Positions 32,151-41,075 of a stretch of 64,000 nt of DNA are shown piece after piece. Below the pieces are notes generated by a model that saw only the letters and a list, made by a program, of their open reading frames with translations, was not told the origin of the DNA and did no database searches. Every line of letters begins with the position of its first letter. Positions within the stretch are counted from its first letter, which is position 1. The DNA is from Streptomyces dioscori (GTDB lineage: Bacteria > Actinomycetota > Actinomycetes > Streptomycetales > Streptomycetaceae): assembly GCF_003024195.1 (NCBI RefSeq), contig NZ_KZ679046.1:186001-250000 (forward strand), given 5' to 3'. The translations under genes were made by a program, and so were the position numbers.

Positions 32151-34139
32151 TCATGGTTCGTTCTTCTCCATGGTGCCCCCGTCTTGGCGAATTGCAGTGC
32201 AGACCACGATATGAGTGCCGGAGTTCCAGGCGCTCCTGCCCACCCAGGACGAGCTCGTGTAGATGCTCGGGTCATAGCCGTGGTCGTTGGGCGGTACCTC
32301 CTCCTGGCAGGCCGCGGTCGCCCGCCGCCTGGCCTGGGGGAGGGTCGTGTCCGGGCTCATCCGGTGGAAATCGAGGACCTGCTCCTGGTGCGGGCCCTGG
32401 CACGAGACGAGTTTGGCGGTGTTGTCGTTGACGCGGTCCAGGCAGTCCCGCTTCTGCATGGTGGCCGTGTCGATGAATCGCATCCCGGCGGGACGACGGT
32501 TCCCGATCGGCCCGAACAGTGGCTTGCCGCGCGCGTCGAGCACCAGACAGGCCACACGGCGATCAGCCCTCTCGAAGCCGTCGGAGGTCGGCACGGCGGC
32601 GTACGAGCGGACGTCCGCGAGCTTCCTGCGGGTCTCCTCGGTGCGCTGCTCGCACCGGGTGGCGCCGGCCGAGCGGGCGTCCTGCGCGGACGCCGCCTCG
32701 AACACGGCCATCACCTGCCCGTACGTCTCCTCGCTGAGGCATTTCACGACCTGCAGTTCCGGGTCCCCGACGAAGGGGGTACTGGTCCACTGCGTTGCGA
32801 CGCAGTCCCCGTCGGCGAGCGGCTTCGACAGCCCGATCGCGTCCCCGTACGGCTTGGCGTTCTTGTCCCCCGGCGGGTTCGCCAGGGCGTACCAGGCTCC
32901 GCCGCCCGCGAGGGCCAGCCCGAGCGCGGTCGCCAGTACGGCCCTCAGGACGTGGTTGCGCTCGCGGCGGCGTCGGCCGGTGGCCGCCGGGGGAGGGCCG
33001 TAGCCCTGCCCGGTGGACCACGGGGCCGGAGCCTGGCCCGGGGGCCATGGGAGGGGGGTCTCCTGCGGGGGCGGCCAGCCGGCCGGGCTCACCTGGCGGG
33101 GAGGGACCGATGACGACTCCTGGCCGGCGGACGGCGCGTACGACTGCGGGCCGCTTCCGTAGCTCCGCGGGGGCTCGGGCGCCGGGGGAGTGCGGGGCGC
33201 GGCCGTATGGGTCATCCCGTTCGCCCACGGAGGTTCCGAGCCGGGGTCGAGCTGGGTGCGGGGATGCGGCTGGGGCGTCAGGATCGCGGACAGCGCGGCC
33301 TCGGTCTCCTCGGCGGTGATCCGGCGGACCGGGTCCTTGGTGAGCATCGCCGAGAGCAGCGGCTCCAGGGCGCCCGCGTGCAGCACGGGCCGCGGTTCCT
33401 CCAGGACGACGGCGGTGAGCGCCGCGAGGCCCGACTCACGCTCGAAGGGCCCGTACCCCTCGACCGCGTAGTAGAGCGTGCAGCCCAGCGAGAACAGGTC
33501 CGCGGCCGCGGTGGGCGGTCCGCCCTGGGCCCGCTCGGGCGCCAGATAGCCGGCGGTGCCCACCAGCGCGGAGGTCAGTGTCCACCGGGTCTCGTCGCCG
33601 TCGGGCTGCACGGAGATGCCGTAGTCGGTGAGCAGGACCCGGGCGTACGGCGATCCGGTGCGGTCCGGGGCCAGGAGGATGTTGGCGGGCTTCACGTCCC
33701 GGTGCATGACCCCGCGCTCGTGCCCGGCGGTCAGCGCGTCCAGCACGGCGAGCCCGATGCGGGCGCACTCGGCGGGGGCCACCGCCCCGCGCCGGTCGAC
33801 CAGGGCGCTCAGGTCCAGTGCCCCGGCCACGTACTCCATCACGATCCAGGGCAGGCCCTCGTGCTCCAGGACGTCGTGCACGGTCACGACGTGCGGGTGG
33901 CCGCGCAGACCCGCCGCGTGCCGGGCCTCGGCACGGGCCCTGGCCACCCGGGCCGATCGGTCGTGGTCCGCCTCGGCCGGATCGCGGAACACGATCTCCT
34001 TGAGCGCGACCTCGCAGGCCAGCCGCTGGTCGTACGCGAGCCAGACATGGCCCATGCCGCCACTGCCCAGCTGGTTCAGCAGGAGGTAGCGGCCGGCGAT
34101 GACCCGGCCGACTCCCGACTGCGGTGATCCTGATGCCAT
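32151..34139 (-). CDS. Membrane Ser/Thr protein kinase with an extracytoplasmic Septum_form-like domain
   Basis: The 662-residue PknB-type kinase shows glycine loop LGSGGMG, VALKEI, catalytic HRDVKPAN, TDYGIS (DYG in place of DFG) and GTAGYLAPERA. A Pro/Gln/Ser-rich linker (about 290-395) leads to one TM (about 398-420) and an outside domain with repeated GDCVATQW...VVKCL and DCLDR...VSCQGPHQEQVLDF units resembling the Septum_form family. It has no PASTA repeats of its own. The gene lies 33 bases after a PASTA lipoprotein gene in the same operon. Confidence 0.92.
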   Translation of the reverse strand: MASGSPQSGVGRVIAGRYLLLNQLGSGGMGHVWLAYDQRLACEVALKEIVFRDPAEADHDRSARVARARAEARHAAGLRGHPHVVTVHDVLEHEGLPWIVMEYVAGALDLSALVDRRGAVAPAECARIGLAVLDALTAGHERGVMHRDVKPANILLAPDRTGSPYARVLLTDYGISVQPDGDETRWTLTSALVGTAGYLAPERAQGGPPTAAADLFSLGCTLYYAVEGYGPFERESGLAALTAVVLEEPRPVLHAGALEPLLSAMLTKDPVRRITAEETEAALSAILTPQPHPRTQLDPGSEPPWANGMTHTAAPRTPPAPEPPRSYGSGPQSYAPSAGQESSSVPPRQVSPAGWPPPQETPLPWPPGQAPAPWSTGQGYGPPPAATGRRRRERNHVLRAVLATALGLALAGGGAWYALANPPGDKNAKPYGDAIGLSKPLADGDCVATQWTSTPFVGDPELQVVKCLSEETYGQVMAVFEAASAQDARSAGATRCEQRTEETRRKLADVRSYAAVPTSDGFERADRRVACLVLDARGKPLFGPIGNRRPAGMRFIDTATMQKRDCLDRVNDNTAKLVSCQGPHQEQVLDFHRMSPDTTLPQARRRATAACQEEVPPNDHGYDPSIYTSSSWVGRSAWNSGTHIVVCTAIRQDGGTMEKNEP

Positions 34140-34172
34140 CCGGTCACTCCCGGGGTTCTGCTCCTCGTGGGT

Positions 34173-35660
34173 CTACGCCGGGCCCTGGGCCGCCTCGCCG
34201 GTGCCCGGCCCGCCGGACGACGGGGCGGGCCCGCTGGACGCGGGCTCGCTCGCCGGTTCGCCGAGCGTGGGCTCCACCGAGGTGGGGCCGGGGCCGGTGG
34301 ACGACGGGGCCGTGGACGTGGGACCGGCCGTGGTCGGCGTACTGGTCGCGGTCGGGGTCGGGGCCGAGGTCGACGAGGCCGGGGGCGGCGGTGGTTCCTC
34401 GACCGGCGAGGACCCGGTCGCGGTGGGTGTGCCGCCGCCGGGCGAGGAGGCCGTCCCGCCACCGGGCGTCGACCGCGTCTCGGACGGTGTGCCACCACCG
34501 GGCGACGTCGAACCCGTACCCGACGAGGTTCCGCCACCGGGCTTGGACGTCTTGCCCGACGGAGTCCCCTTGCCCGGAGCCGACCCGCTGCCCTTGCCCG
34601 AAGGTGAGGCCGACGTGTCCGAGGGCGACTTCGGCCCGTCCGACGGCGACCTGGGCCCGTCCGACCCGGACGGTGGGGCCGGGCCGGACGTTCCGCCGGA
34701 GTCCGTGTCCACGCTCAGCGCCACGGCCTCCCCGAACGCCAGCGGTGTCCCGGCCCCGGGCGTCGAGCCGGTCACCGCCGCGTCACCCGGCGGGAGTTCG
34801 TCCCCGTCGTACGCCACGGCCAGGCCCAGCCGGGCCAGCGCCTGCCCTGCCTGGTCGAAGGTCAGCCCCGTCACGGCGGGCACGTCGTGCTCCTTCGTCG
34901 CGTCGAAGGTGCTGTCCTGCCCGCCGGTGGTGCCGACGGGCCGGTTGATGGCCGTGTCGGGATCGTCCACGTCGAGGAGGGCGATCCGCTCCAGGGGCTG
35001 TGGCGAGGGCTTGACGGTCACCACGCCGGACTTCTCGTAGCCCGCCCACTTCTTGTTGCCGTCCTCGAACTTGACCGAGATCTTCTCGGGATCCTTGTCG
35101 AAGGCCTTCAGCGGATTTCCGCAGGAGCACTTCACGGCGGGAAGTCCCTGGTCGTTCACCAGAACCGCGACCCCTGCCTCAAGCAGCGAGTCGTAGGGGA
35201 CCGCCTTGCCTTTCTTGTAGTCGTGGTTCTTCACGAGAGTGTCGTGACGCAGCAGGACCGGTGTGAGGTCGTCGAGGTACTCCTCGATCCGATCAGGTGT
35301 AATACCCGCGATCCGCGCCCATTCCCGGGCTTTCTGTCGATTCTCGGGATCGGTGAGGAAATCCTTGAGCCGCTCGATGTCACAGACCTGCTGGTCGCGG
35401 GTGCCCCCGTACAGACCAGGGGTGTTGCCCTGCTGCAGCCCGCTGTGCGCCTCTTCCGGCGCGAGACCCTTACGGTCCCTGCCCAGCGATCCGTCCTCCT
35501 CGAAAAAAGGTGCGAGTGACGGTATTCCGGCTGCGACAGCCCGTACCGCGAACAGACGCTGTTCGGTGCATCCGCTGAGGATCAGCGCAGCGGCCAGCAG
35601 TACGGCGAGCCTTCGGACCACCGTTTTCCCGGTCCTCAGCAAGCATGCGTGAATTGTCAT
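34173..35660 (-). CDS. Lipoprotein with PASTA domain and long Ser/Thr/Pro/Gly tail (DUF6777-like)
   Basis: The 495-residue exported protein has a lipobox LILSGC (Cys31), a ~200-residue conserved domain (residues 50-255, including GTRDQQVCDIERLKDFLTDP, and VKCSCGNPL) that I associate with streptomycete DUF6777, and a PASTA unit at about 262-320 (VPAVTGLTFDQAGQALARLG). The last ~170 residues are a low-complexity Gly/Ser/Thr/Pro tail with repeated PGGGT blocks. ATG 35660 has GGGGGAG 6 bases upstream. It is encoded just before the kinase; it may supply the wall-sensing PASTA in trans (inference). Confidence 0.85.
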   Translation of the reverse strand: MTIHACLLRTGKTVVRRLAVLLAAALILSGCTEQRLFAVRAVAAGIPSLAPFFEEDGSLGRDRKGLAPEEAHSGLQQGNTPGLYGGTRDQQVCDIERLKDFLTDPENRQKAREWARIAGITPDRIEEYLDDLTPVLLRHDTLVKNHDYKKGKAVPYDSLLEAGVAVLVNDQGLPAVKCSCGNPLKAFDKDPEKISVKFEDGNKKWAGYEKSGVVTVKPSPQPLERIALLDVDDPDTAINRPVGTTGGQDSTFDATKEHDVPAVTGLTFDQAGQALARLGLAVAYDGDELPPGDAAVTGSTPGAGTPLAFGEAVALSVDTDSGGTSGPAPPSGSDGPRSPSDGPKSPSDTSASPSGKGSGSAPGKGTPSGKTSKPGGGTSSGTGSTSPGGGTPSETRSTPGGGTASSPGGGTPTATGSSPVEEPPPPPASSTSAPTPTATSTPTTAGPTSTAPSSTGPGPTSVEPTLGEPASEPASSGPAPSSGGPGTGEAAQGPA

Positions 35661-35728
35661 GACCGCTCCCCCCGGCGGCGGTTCCCCCGAACCCTGCAGA
35701 ACGGAAGCAGGGCGTCACGCGCCATGCT

Positions 35729-35751
35729 ACTGAATGGCAAAGCCTTTCAGT
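35729..35751. promoter_or_regulatory. 23-bp dyad upstream of the PASTA lipoprotein gene
   Basis: ACTGAATGGC-AAA-GCCTTTCAGT is symmetric except for one pair and sits in an AT-rich patch between ctaG and the lipoprotein gene. It could be an operator for the lipoprotein/kinase operon or the terminator of the ctaG transcript; no U-tract is seen. Confidence 0.4.
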
Positions 35752-35810
35752 CAAGGGAAATTGGCAAAGTGCGCGGAGTGGCCGAAAGGCAGAAAGAGAT
35801 GAGAAGAAAC

Positions 35811-36761
35811 TCAGTGACCGCGTGCGTCGAGTGAGGCCAGATAGGCGTTGTACGCCTCAAGTTCCTTGTCGCCGTCACGGTCCGCGGCCCGGTCCGAACG
35901 CCGTGCCTGCCGCTGCTCGGAGCGATACCACTGGAAGAGCAGGGCCAGCAGCACGAGCACGGACGGGATCTCGCTGAACGCCCAGGCGATACCGCCCGCC
36001 GCGGTCTGGTCGGAGAGCGCGTCGATGCCCAGCGAGGCCGCCGGATTCTTGTACGTCTCGACCATCGGCTCGGACGCCATCATCAACGCGATACCGAAGA
36101 ACGCGTGGAACGGCATCCCGGCGAACAGCTCCAGCATCCGCATCAGATAGCCGGGCCGGTGCGGGCCGGGGTCGACACCCATGATCGGCCAGAAGAACAC
36201 CAGGCCGACGGCGAGGAAGTGGCACATCATCGCGACGTGCCCGGTCTTCGACCCCATCAGGAAGTCGAAGATCGGCGAGAAGTAGAGCGCGTACAGGCTG
36301 GCGATGAAGAGCGGGATCGTGAAGGCCGGATGCGTGACGACCCGCATGAACCTGCTGTGCAGCAGCATCAGGAGCAGCTCGCGCGGCCCCTTGCGCCCGC
36401 GTCCCGCAGTCGGCAGCGCGCGCAGCGCCAGGGTGATCGGCGCGCCGAGCAGGATCAGGATGGGCGACAGCATGCTGATCACCATGTGCTGCACCATGTG
36501 CACGCTGAACATGACCATGCCGTAGTCGTTCAGCCCGGTGCACAGGACGAGCATGACGGTCAGGACACCGACGACGAACGCCACGGTCCGCCCGACCGGC
36601 CACGCGTCACCGCGCCGCACCAGCCGCGCCACGCCCCACCCGTAGAGCGCGAGCCCCACGAGGCAGGCGACGAGGAAGAACGGGTCCGGGGACCATTCGA
36701 GCCCCCGCCCCAGCGTGAACGGCGGCAGGTCCATGGACGTGCCGTGCCCGCTGTGATCCAT
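35811..36761 (-). CDS. Cytochrome c oxidase assembly protein, CtaG (caa3) family
   Basis: The 316-residue, seven-helix membrane protein is linked to copper delivery or assembly of haem-copper oxidase. MDHSGHGTSMDLP at the N-terminus has potential copper-binding His/Met; MVMFSVHMVQHMVISMLSPI, HFLAVGLVFFWPIMGVDPGP and ELFAGMPFHAFFGIALMMAS are family signatures. ATG 36761. It appears monocistronic; no cox genes are nearby. Confidence 0.92.
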   Translation of the reverse strand: MDHSGHGTSMDLPPFTLGRGLEWSPDPFFLVACLVGLALYGWGVARLVRRGDAWPVGRTVAFVVGVLTVMLVLCTGLNDYGMVMFSVHMVQHMVISMLSPILILLGAPITLALRALPTAGRGRKGPRELLLMLLHSRFMRVVTHPAFTIPLFIASLYALYFSPIFDFLMGSKTGHVAMMCHFLAVGLVFFWPIMGVDPGPHRPGYLMRMLELFAGMPFHAFFGIALMMASEPMVETYKNPAASLGIDALSDQTAAGGIAWAFSEIPSVLVLLALLFQWYRSEQRQARRSDRAADRDGDKELEAYNAYLASLDARGH

Positions 36762-36813
36762 CCGCCGGCTCCTGTTTCGTACGGGTTGAGCGCTGTCTGT
36801 CCCCCACAGACTA

Positions 36814-36851
36814 GAACCGCCCCCGGTCGGGCCTACGACCGGGGGCGGTTC
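36814..36851 (-). terminator. Terminator downstream of pfkA
   Basis: A perfect 16-bp stem, GAACCGCCCCCGGTCG with its complement, encloses a 6-base loop GGCCTA. It lies 123 bases past the pfkA stop on the minus strand and upstream of the ctaG start. Confidence 0.8.
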
Positions 36852-36974
36852 CGGGGCGCCCCGTCAGGGGCGCGGGGCTGTATCGATTTGCGGCTCCGCC
36901 GCGTGGGCGCGCTCAGCCACGTGCGACCCGCAGCCTACGAACCACCCGCGCCCCCCAGCTCTTCCGGCTGCGCG

Positions 36975-38000
36975 TCAGAGCACGGTCTCCGCTTCCGCGT
37001 ACCGCGAATCCGGCACGGTCTTCAGCGTCTCGACCGCCTCCGCGAGCGACACCATCACGATGTCAGTGCCGCGCAGAGCGGTCATGTGCCCGAACTCACC
37101 CCGGTGCACCGCCTCCACCGCATGCCACCCGAACCGCGTCGCGAGCACCCGGTCGTACGCGGTCGGCGTCCCCCCGCGCTGGACGTGCCCGAGGATCACC
37201 GGCCGGGCCTCCTTGCCGAGACGCTCCTCCAGCTCGATGGAGAGCTGCCGGGCGATGCCCGCGAACCGCTCGTGCCCGTAGACGTCCTTACGGCCCTCGT
37301 CGTACGTCATCGTGCCCTCGCGGGGCTTCGCACCCTCCGCGGCGACGACGATGGCGAACTTCTTGCCCGCGGAGAAGCGTTCACCGACCTTGGCGGCCAA
37401 CTCCGCGATGTCGAAGGGCCGTTCCGGTACGACGATCGCGTGGGCGCCCGCGGCCATACCGGAGTGCAGCGCGATCCAGCCGGTGTTGCGGCCCATGACC
37501 TCGACGATCAGGACGCGCTGATGGGACTCGGCGGTGGTCTTCAGCCGGTCCAGGGCCTCGGTAGCGACGCCCACGGCCGTGTCGAAGCCGAAGGTGACGT
37601 CCGTGACGGCGATGTCGTTGTCGATGGTCTTCGGCACGCCGACGATCGGCAGACCGCTGTCCGACAGCAGGCGGGCGGCCTTGAGCGTGCCCTCGCCGCC
37701 GATCGGGATGATCGCGTCGAGTCCCAGCTCCTCGACATGGCCCCTGGCCCGCTCCACACCGTCGCGCAGATGCGCGGGCTGGACCCGGGAGGAACCGAGG
37801 ATCGTGCCGCCGCGAGCCAGGATGCCGCTCACCGCGTCGAGGTCGAGCTTGAGGTAGTCGCCTTCGAGGAGGCCCTTCCAGCCGTCCCGGAAGCCGATGA
37901 CCTCGTCGCCGTGGTCGACGACGGCGCGGTGTACGACGGACCGGATGACGGCGTTCAGACCGGGGCAGTCGCCACCGGACGTGAGGACACCAATGCGCAT
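36975..38000 (-). CDS. pfkA: 6-phosphofructokinase
   Basis: The glycolytic fructose-6-phosphate kinase has 341 residues. It shows LTSGGDCPGLNAVIR (ATP-site start), PIGGEGTLKAA, PKTIDNDIAVTDVTFGFDTA and MGRNTGWIALHSG. The Gly in GGEGT indicates ATP use, while the Lys of PKTIDND is the residue usual in PPi enzymes; this mix typifies the actinobacterial group III enzymes. The start is ATG 38000 (MRIGVLTSGG). It is one of several expected pfk paralogues and is transcribed alone after gatD. Confidence 0.95.
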   Translation of the reverse strand: MRIGVLTSGGDCPGLNAVIRSVVHRAVVDHGDEVIGFRDGWKGLLEGDYLKLDLDAVSGILARGGTILGSSRVQPAHLRDGVERARGHVEELGLDAIIPIGGEGTLKAARLLSDSGLPIVGVPKTIDNDIAVTDVTFGFDTAVGVATEALDRLKTTAESHQRVLIVEVMGRNTGWIALHSGMAAGAHAIVVPERPFDIAELAAKVGERFSAGKKFAIVVAAEGAKPREGTMTYDEGRKDVYGHERFAGIARQLSIELEERLGKEARPVILGHVQRGGTPTAYDRVLATRFGWHAVEAVHRGEFGHMTALRGTDIVMVSLAEAVETLKTVPDSRYAEAETVL

Positions 38001-38112
38001 AGTCCGGAATACCTTCTCAACGTGGACCGGGAACCGGACCACGCTGTCCGGCAGGACGCCGCCACCCTACCGGCGGCAGGGGGCGGCTCCGCACTGTGCG
38101 TCCGCCTGCTGG

Positions 38113-38140
38113 ACGTGCCCGCTCACCTGTGCGGGCACGT
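38113..38140 (-). terminator. Terminator of the murT-gatD operon
   Basis: A perfect 10-bp stem ACGTGCCCGC with an 8-base loop lies 26 bases beyond the gatD stop on the minus strand, before pfkA. Confidence 0.75.
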
Positions 38141-38165
38141 CACCGGATGGGCTGTCCCGGCAGGC

Positions 38166-38894
38166 TCAGGCAGGCTGCTGAGCAGCCGAGATGCGCTCGT
38201 TCCGCAGCGCCTCGTACCACCGGTCGTCGATCGGCGGCAGCGCGTTCACATCGAGCGCCAGCTTGAGCAGCAGATCCGCGATCAGCGGGTTACGGGCCAG
38301 CACGGGCCCGTGCATGTACGTCCCGAAGACCGTGTCGTTGTACGCGCCCTCCGTGCCGTCGCCCGTCCCGTTGCCCTTGCCCAGGCGCACGTTCGCGAAG
38401 GGGCGGGCGGTGGGGCCCAGGTGCGTGATGCCCTGGTGGTTCTCGAAGCCGGTCAGCGGCGGCAGACCGAGGCGCGCGTCGATGTCGCCCAGTACGTCAC
38501 CGACGCACCGCTCGCCCTCGCCGCGCGTGGAGTGCACGTCGAGCAGACCGAGGCCGGGCTCGCGCTGGCCCAGGTCGTTGATGAACTCGTGGCCGAGGAT
38601 CTGGTAGCCCGCGCACACCGAGAACACGATCGCGCCGTTGCCGACCGCGCGGTGCAGACCGCCGTCGCGGCGCAGCCGCTCCGCCGCGAGCCGCTGCGGC
38701 CGGTCCTCGCCGCCACCGATGAGGTAGATGTCGCCGGAGGTGGGGATCGGCTGGTCGCTGCGTACGTCGAGACGGGCCACGTCCAGACCGCGCTGGCGCG
38801 CCCGGCGCTCGACCACGAGCGCGTTGCCCTGGTCGCCGTACGTGCTCAGCAGGTCCGGGTAGATCCACACCAGCCGAAGGCTGTTGTCACTCAT
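38166..38894 (-). CDS. gatD: Lipid II isoglutaminyl synthase, glutaminase subunit
   Basis: Supplies ammonia for amidation of D-Glu in the peptidoglycan stem peptide. The 242-residue CobB/CobQ-like class I amidotransferase has nucleophile C94 in VFSVCAGYQILG, as in S. aureus GatD, and the His in GTYMHGPVLARNP. ATG 38894 follows GGAGGACGAAGAGA; a start at 38927 would overlap murT. It is encoded 19 bases after murT, its obligatory partner. Confidence 0.94.
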   Translation of the reverse strand: MSDNSLRLVWIYPDLLSTYGDQGNALVVERRARQRGLDVARLDVRSDQPIPTSGDIYLIGGGEDRPQRLAAERLRRDGGLHRAVGNGAIVFSVCAGYQILGHEFINDLGQREPGLGLLDVHSTRGEGERCVGDVLGDIDARLGLPPLTGFENHQGITHLGPTARPFANVRLGKGNGTGDGTEGAYNDTVFGTYMHGPVLARNPLIADLLLKLALDVNALPPIDDRWYEALRNERISAAQQPA

Positions 38895-38913
38895 TCTCTT
38901 CGTCCTCCGGGGT

Positions 38914-40152
38914 TCAGTTGCCGACACGACGCCTCAGGTCCTGGAAAGCGGTGTAGTTCGCGATGACCTCGATACGGCCGGGCGGCGCCTGCTGCACGGC
39001 CTGGTCGAGGTTCTCGCAGACCTGGAACTGCTGGTTCGCGACCTCCAGACGAACGGCGAGGTCCAGCTTGCGGTCGCCCAGCACGAAGATCGGGTGACCG
39101 GTGAGCCGGGTGTAGTCGACGTCCCACAGCCAGGAGGTGTCGGTACCGTCGGCGCCGCGCGCGTTCACCGACAGGATCACCGGGGTCGGCGGCGGGTCGA
39201 TCAGGGAGAACGTCTCCAGCCAGCCCGCCGGGTTCTTGGCGAGCAGTAGACGCAGGTCGCGCTGCATGAACTGCACGACGTCGTAGCGTCCGGCCACGGC
39301 CTGTACCTGGTACATGCGTTCCAGGGCGACCTGCGGCGGTACGCCGAAGACGGCGGCGACGGCGGCCGACGAGGCGGCGTTCGCCTTGTTGGCGCGGCCC
39401 GGCAGCTGGAGGTGGATCGGCCAGGCCGAACCGTGCGGGTCCAGGACGTGGTCCCCGGAGAGCGCCCAGCTGGGCGTGGGACGGCGGAAACCGCAGTCGC
39501 CGCAGAACCAGTCGTCGCCGGGGCGCTGCATCACGCCGCCGCACGACGGGCAGGACCAGGCGTCGTCCTTCCACATCTGGCCGGCGGCCACCCACACCAC
39601 GTTCGGCGAGGAGGACGCGGCCCAGACGACCAGCGGGTCGTCCGCGTTGGCGACCACGACCGCCTTGGAGCCGGCCAGGCCCTCACGCCAGTGCTCGGCC
39701 ATCATGCGGGTCTCGGCCGCGCGGTCGAGCTGGTCGCGCGAGAGGTTGAGCAGGGCGATGCACTTGGGATCCGTGTCCCGCGCCACCCCGGACAGATACT
39801 TCTCGTCGACCTCGATGACGGCGAACCGCGAGTCGGAGCCGCCTGCCAGCGCCGAGGTGATGCCCGCGGGCATGTTCGCGCCCAGCGCGTTCGAGACGAC
39901 GGGACCCGCCGCCCGCAGCGCCTCGGCGATCAGCCGCGTCGTGGTGGTCTTGCCGTTGGTCGCCGACACCAGGATGACGTCCAGGTGCTGGGCGAGCCTC
40001 GCCAGCAGGTCGGGGTCGAGTTTGAGCGCGACCCGGCCGCCGATCACCGATCCGCTGCCGCGGCCCGCGGCACGTGATGCCGCCGCGACCGCTTTGCCCG
40101 CTGTCACGGCGAGCTTGGCCCGCGGCGACAGCGGGTCCGAGTTGCCTGCCAT
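38914..40152 (-). CDS. murT: Lipid II isoglutaminyl synthase, Mur-ligase-like subunit
   Basis: ATP-dependent subunit that activates lipid II D-glutamate. The 412-residue protein has SATNGKTTTTRLIAEALR (Mur P-loop, near residue 62), EVDEKYL, NLSRDQLDRAAETR and the DUF1727 C-terminal domain. A four-cysteine zinc ribbon (CPSC near 205 and CGDC near 225) is inserted in the central domain, as in known MurT. ATG 40152 has AAGGAGG 11 bases upstream. It is operonic with gatD. Confidence 0.95.
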   Translation of the reverse strand: MAGNSDPLSPRAKLAVTAGKAVAAASRAAGRGSGSVIGGRVALKLDPDLLARLAQHLDVILVSATNGKTTTTRLIAEALRAAGPVVSNALGANMPAGITSALAGGSDSRFAVIEVDEKYLSGVARDTDPKCIALLNLSRDQLDRAAETRMMAEHWREGLAGSKAVVVANADDPLVVWAASSSPNVVWVAAGQMWKDDAWSCPSCGGVMQRPGDDWFCGDCGFRRPTPSWALSGDHVLDPHGSAWPIHLQLPGRANKANAASSAAVAAVFGVPPQVALERMYQVQAVAGRYDVVQFMQRDLRLLLAKNPAGWLETFSLIDPPPTPVILSVNARGADGTDTSWLWDVDYTRLTGHPIFVLGDRKLDLAVRLEVANQQFQVCENLDQAVQQAPPGRIEVIANYTAFQDLRRRVGN

Positions 40153-40295
40153 CAGTTCCCGATCCTCCTTGCGTACGGCGCCGCGCACTGCCCCCGGCAA
40201 CGTCTGGCCCTCAGCCTATCGAGATCCACTCGCAGGCCCGAACCGCGGCACCACTCCGTCGGGGGCGCGGCATTGAGGACCGTACCCTTGCCGCC

Positions 40296-40835
40296 ATGCG
40301 ACACGGCTCGATCCCCGGCGCCCGAGGGCGCGTCCTACCTCTGTCTTTGCTCGGCGACCCCGTGTTGCACACACGGTGTGAAGACATTGAGGAGTTCGGT
40401 CCTCAACTGGCGCGACTCGTCGAGGACATGTTCGCGACGATGTACGCGGCGCAGGGGGTGGGGCTGGCCGCGAACCAGGTCGGGGAGTCGTTGCGGGTCT
40501 TCGTGTACGACTGTCCCGATGACGACGACGTCCGGCATGTGGGACATGTGGTGAACCCGCGGCTGGTCGCGGCGGACGGGGTGGTGCTGCGGGGGCCCGA
40601 GGGGTGTCTGTCGCTGCCGGGGCTTGAGGCGGGTACCGAGCGGTTCGACCATGCGGTGGTGGAGGGGGTGTCCCTGGACGGGACGCCTGTGCGGGTGCAT
40701 GGGAGTGGGTGGTTCGCCCGGTGCCTTCAGCATGAGTGCGATCACCTTGACGGTGGGTTGTATGTGGACCGGGTCACGGGGTGGCGTCGGCGGAAGGTGC
40801 TTTGGCAAGCGGGGCGGGCCGGTTGGGGGCGCTGA
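40296..40835 (+). CDS. def: Peptide deformylase
   Basis: Removes the N-formyl group from nascent proteins. The 179-residue metallo-enzyme has motif 1 GVGLAANQVGE, motif 2 EGCLSLPG (metal Cys) and motif 3 QHECDHLDG (metal His and catalytic Glu). The order and spacing are canonical. It is divergent from murT. ATG 40296 (MRHGSIPGARGRVLPLSLLG) is chosen; the frame is open upstream without homology. It is followed by four dispersed-repeat cores. Confidence 0.94.
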   Translation: MRHGSIPGARGRVLPLSLLGDPVLHTRCEDIEEFGPQLARLVEDMFATMYAAQGVGLAANQVGESLRVFVYDCPDDDDVRHVGHVVNPRLVAADGVVLRGPEGCLSLPGLEAGTERFDHAVVEGVSLDGTPVRVHGSGWFARCLQHECDHLDGGLYVDRVTGWRRRKVLWQAGRAGWGR

Positions 40836-41075
40836 GGGTGCGTTGTCGGGTGCGGGTCCGTCGTGGCTGGTCGCGCAGTTCCCCGCGCCCCTAAGGGCAA
40901 AAGACTGCGCCGTTCCCCGCGCCCCTTAAGGGCAAAGGATTGCGCCGTTTCCCGCGGCCCTGAAGGGTAAAGCCGGGGCGGAGCCCCGCTTTTCAGGGGC
41001 GCGGGGAACGGCGCGAGCAACCCCCACCGGCCCGCGCCTCTGAACGGCCCGCGGTCCCCGAGAAACGAACGTCGG
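40836..41075. repeat. Four dispersed-repeat cores between convergent genes
   Basis: Three minus-orientation cores (about 40874, 40906 and a degenerate one near 40944) are followed by one plus-orientation core (about 40995). CAACCCCCACCGGCCCGCGC ends the block. The arrangement can fold back, as in the 253-690 cluster. Confidence 0.8.

Noticed and set aside
36105..38966. 953-codon plus-strand ORF across ctaG, pfkA and gatD
   Set aside because: It spans three well-identified minus-strand genes and has His/Arg/Val-rich nonsense composition.
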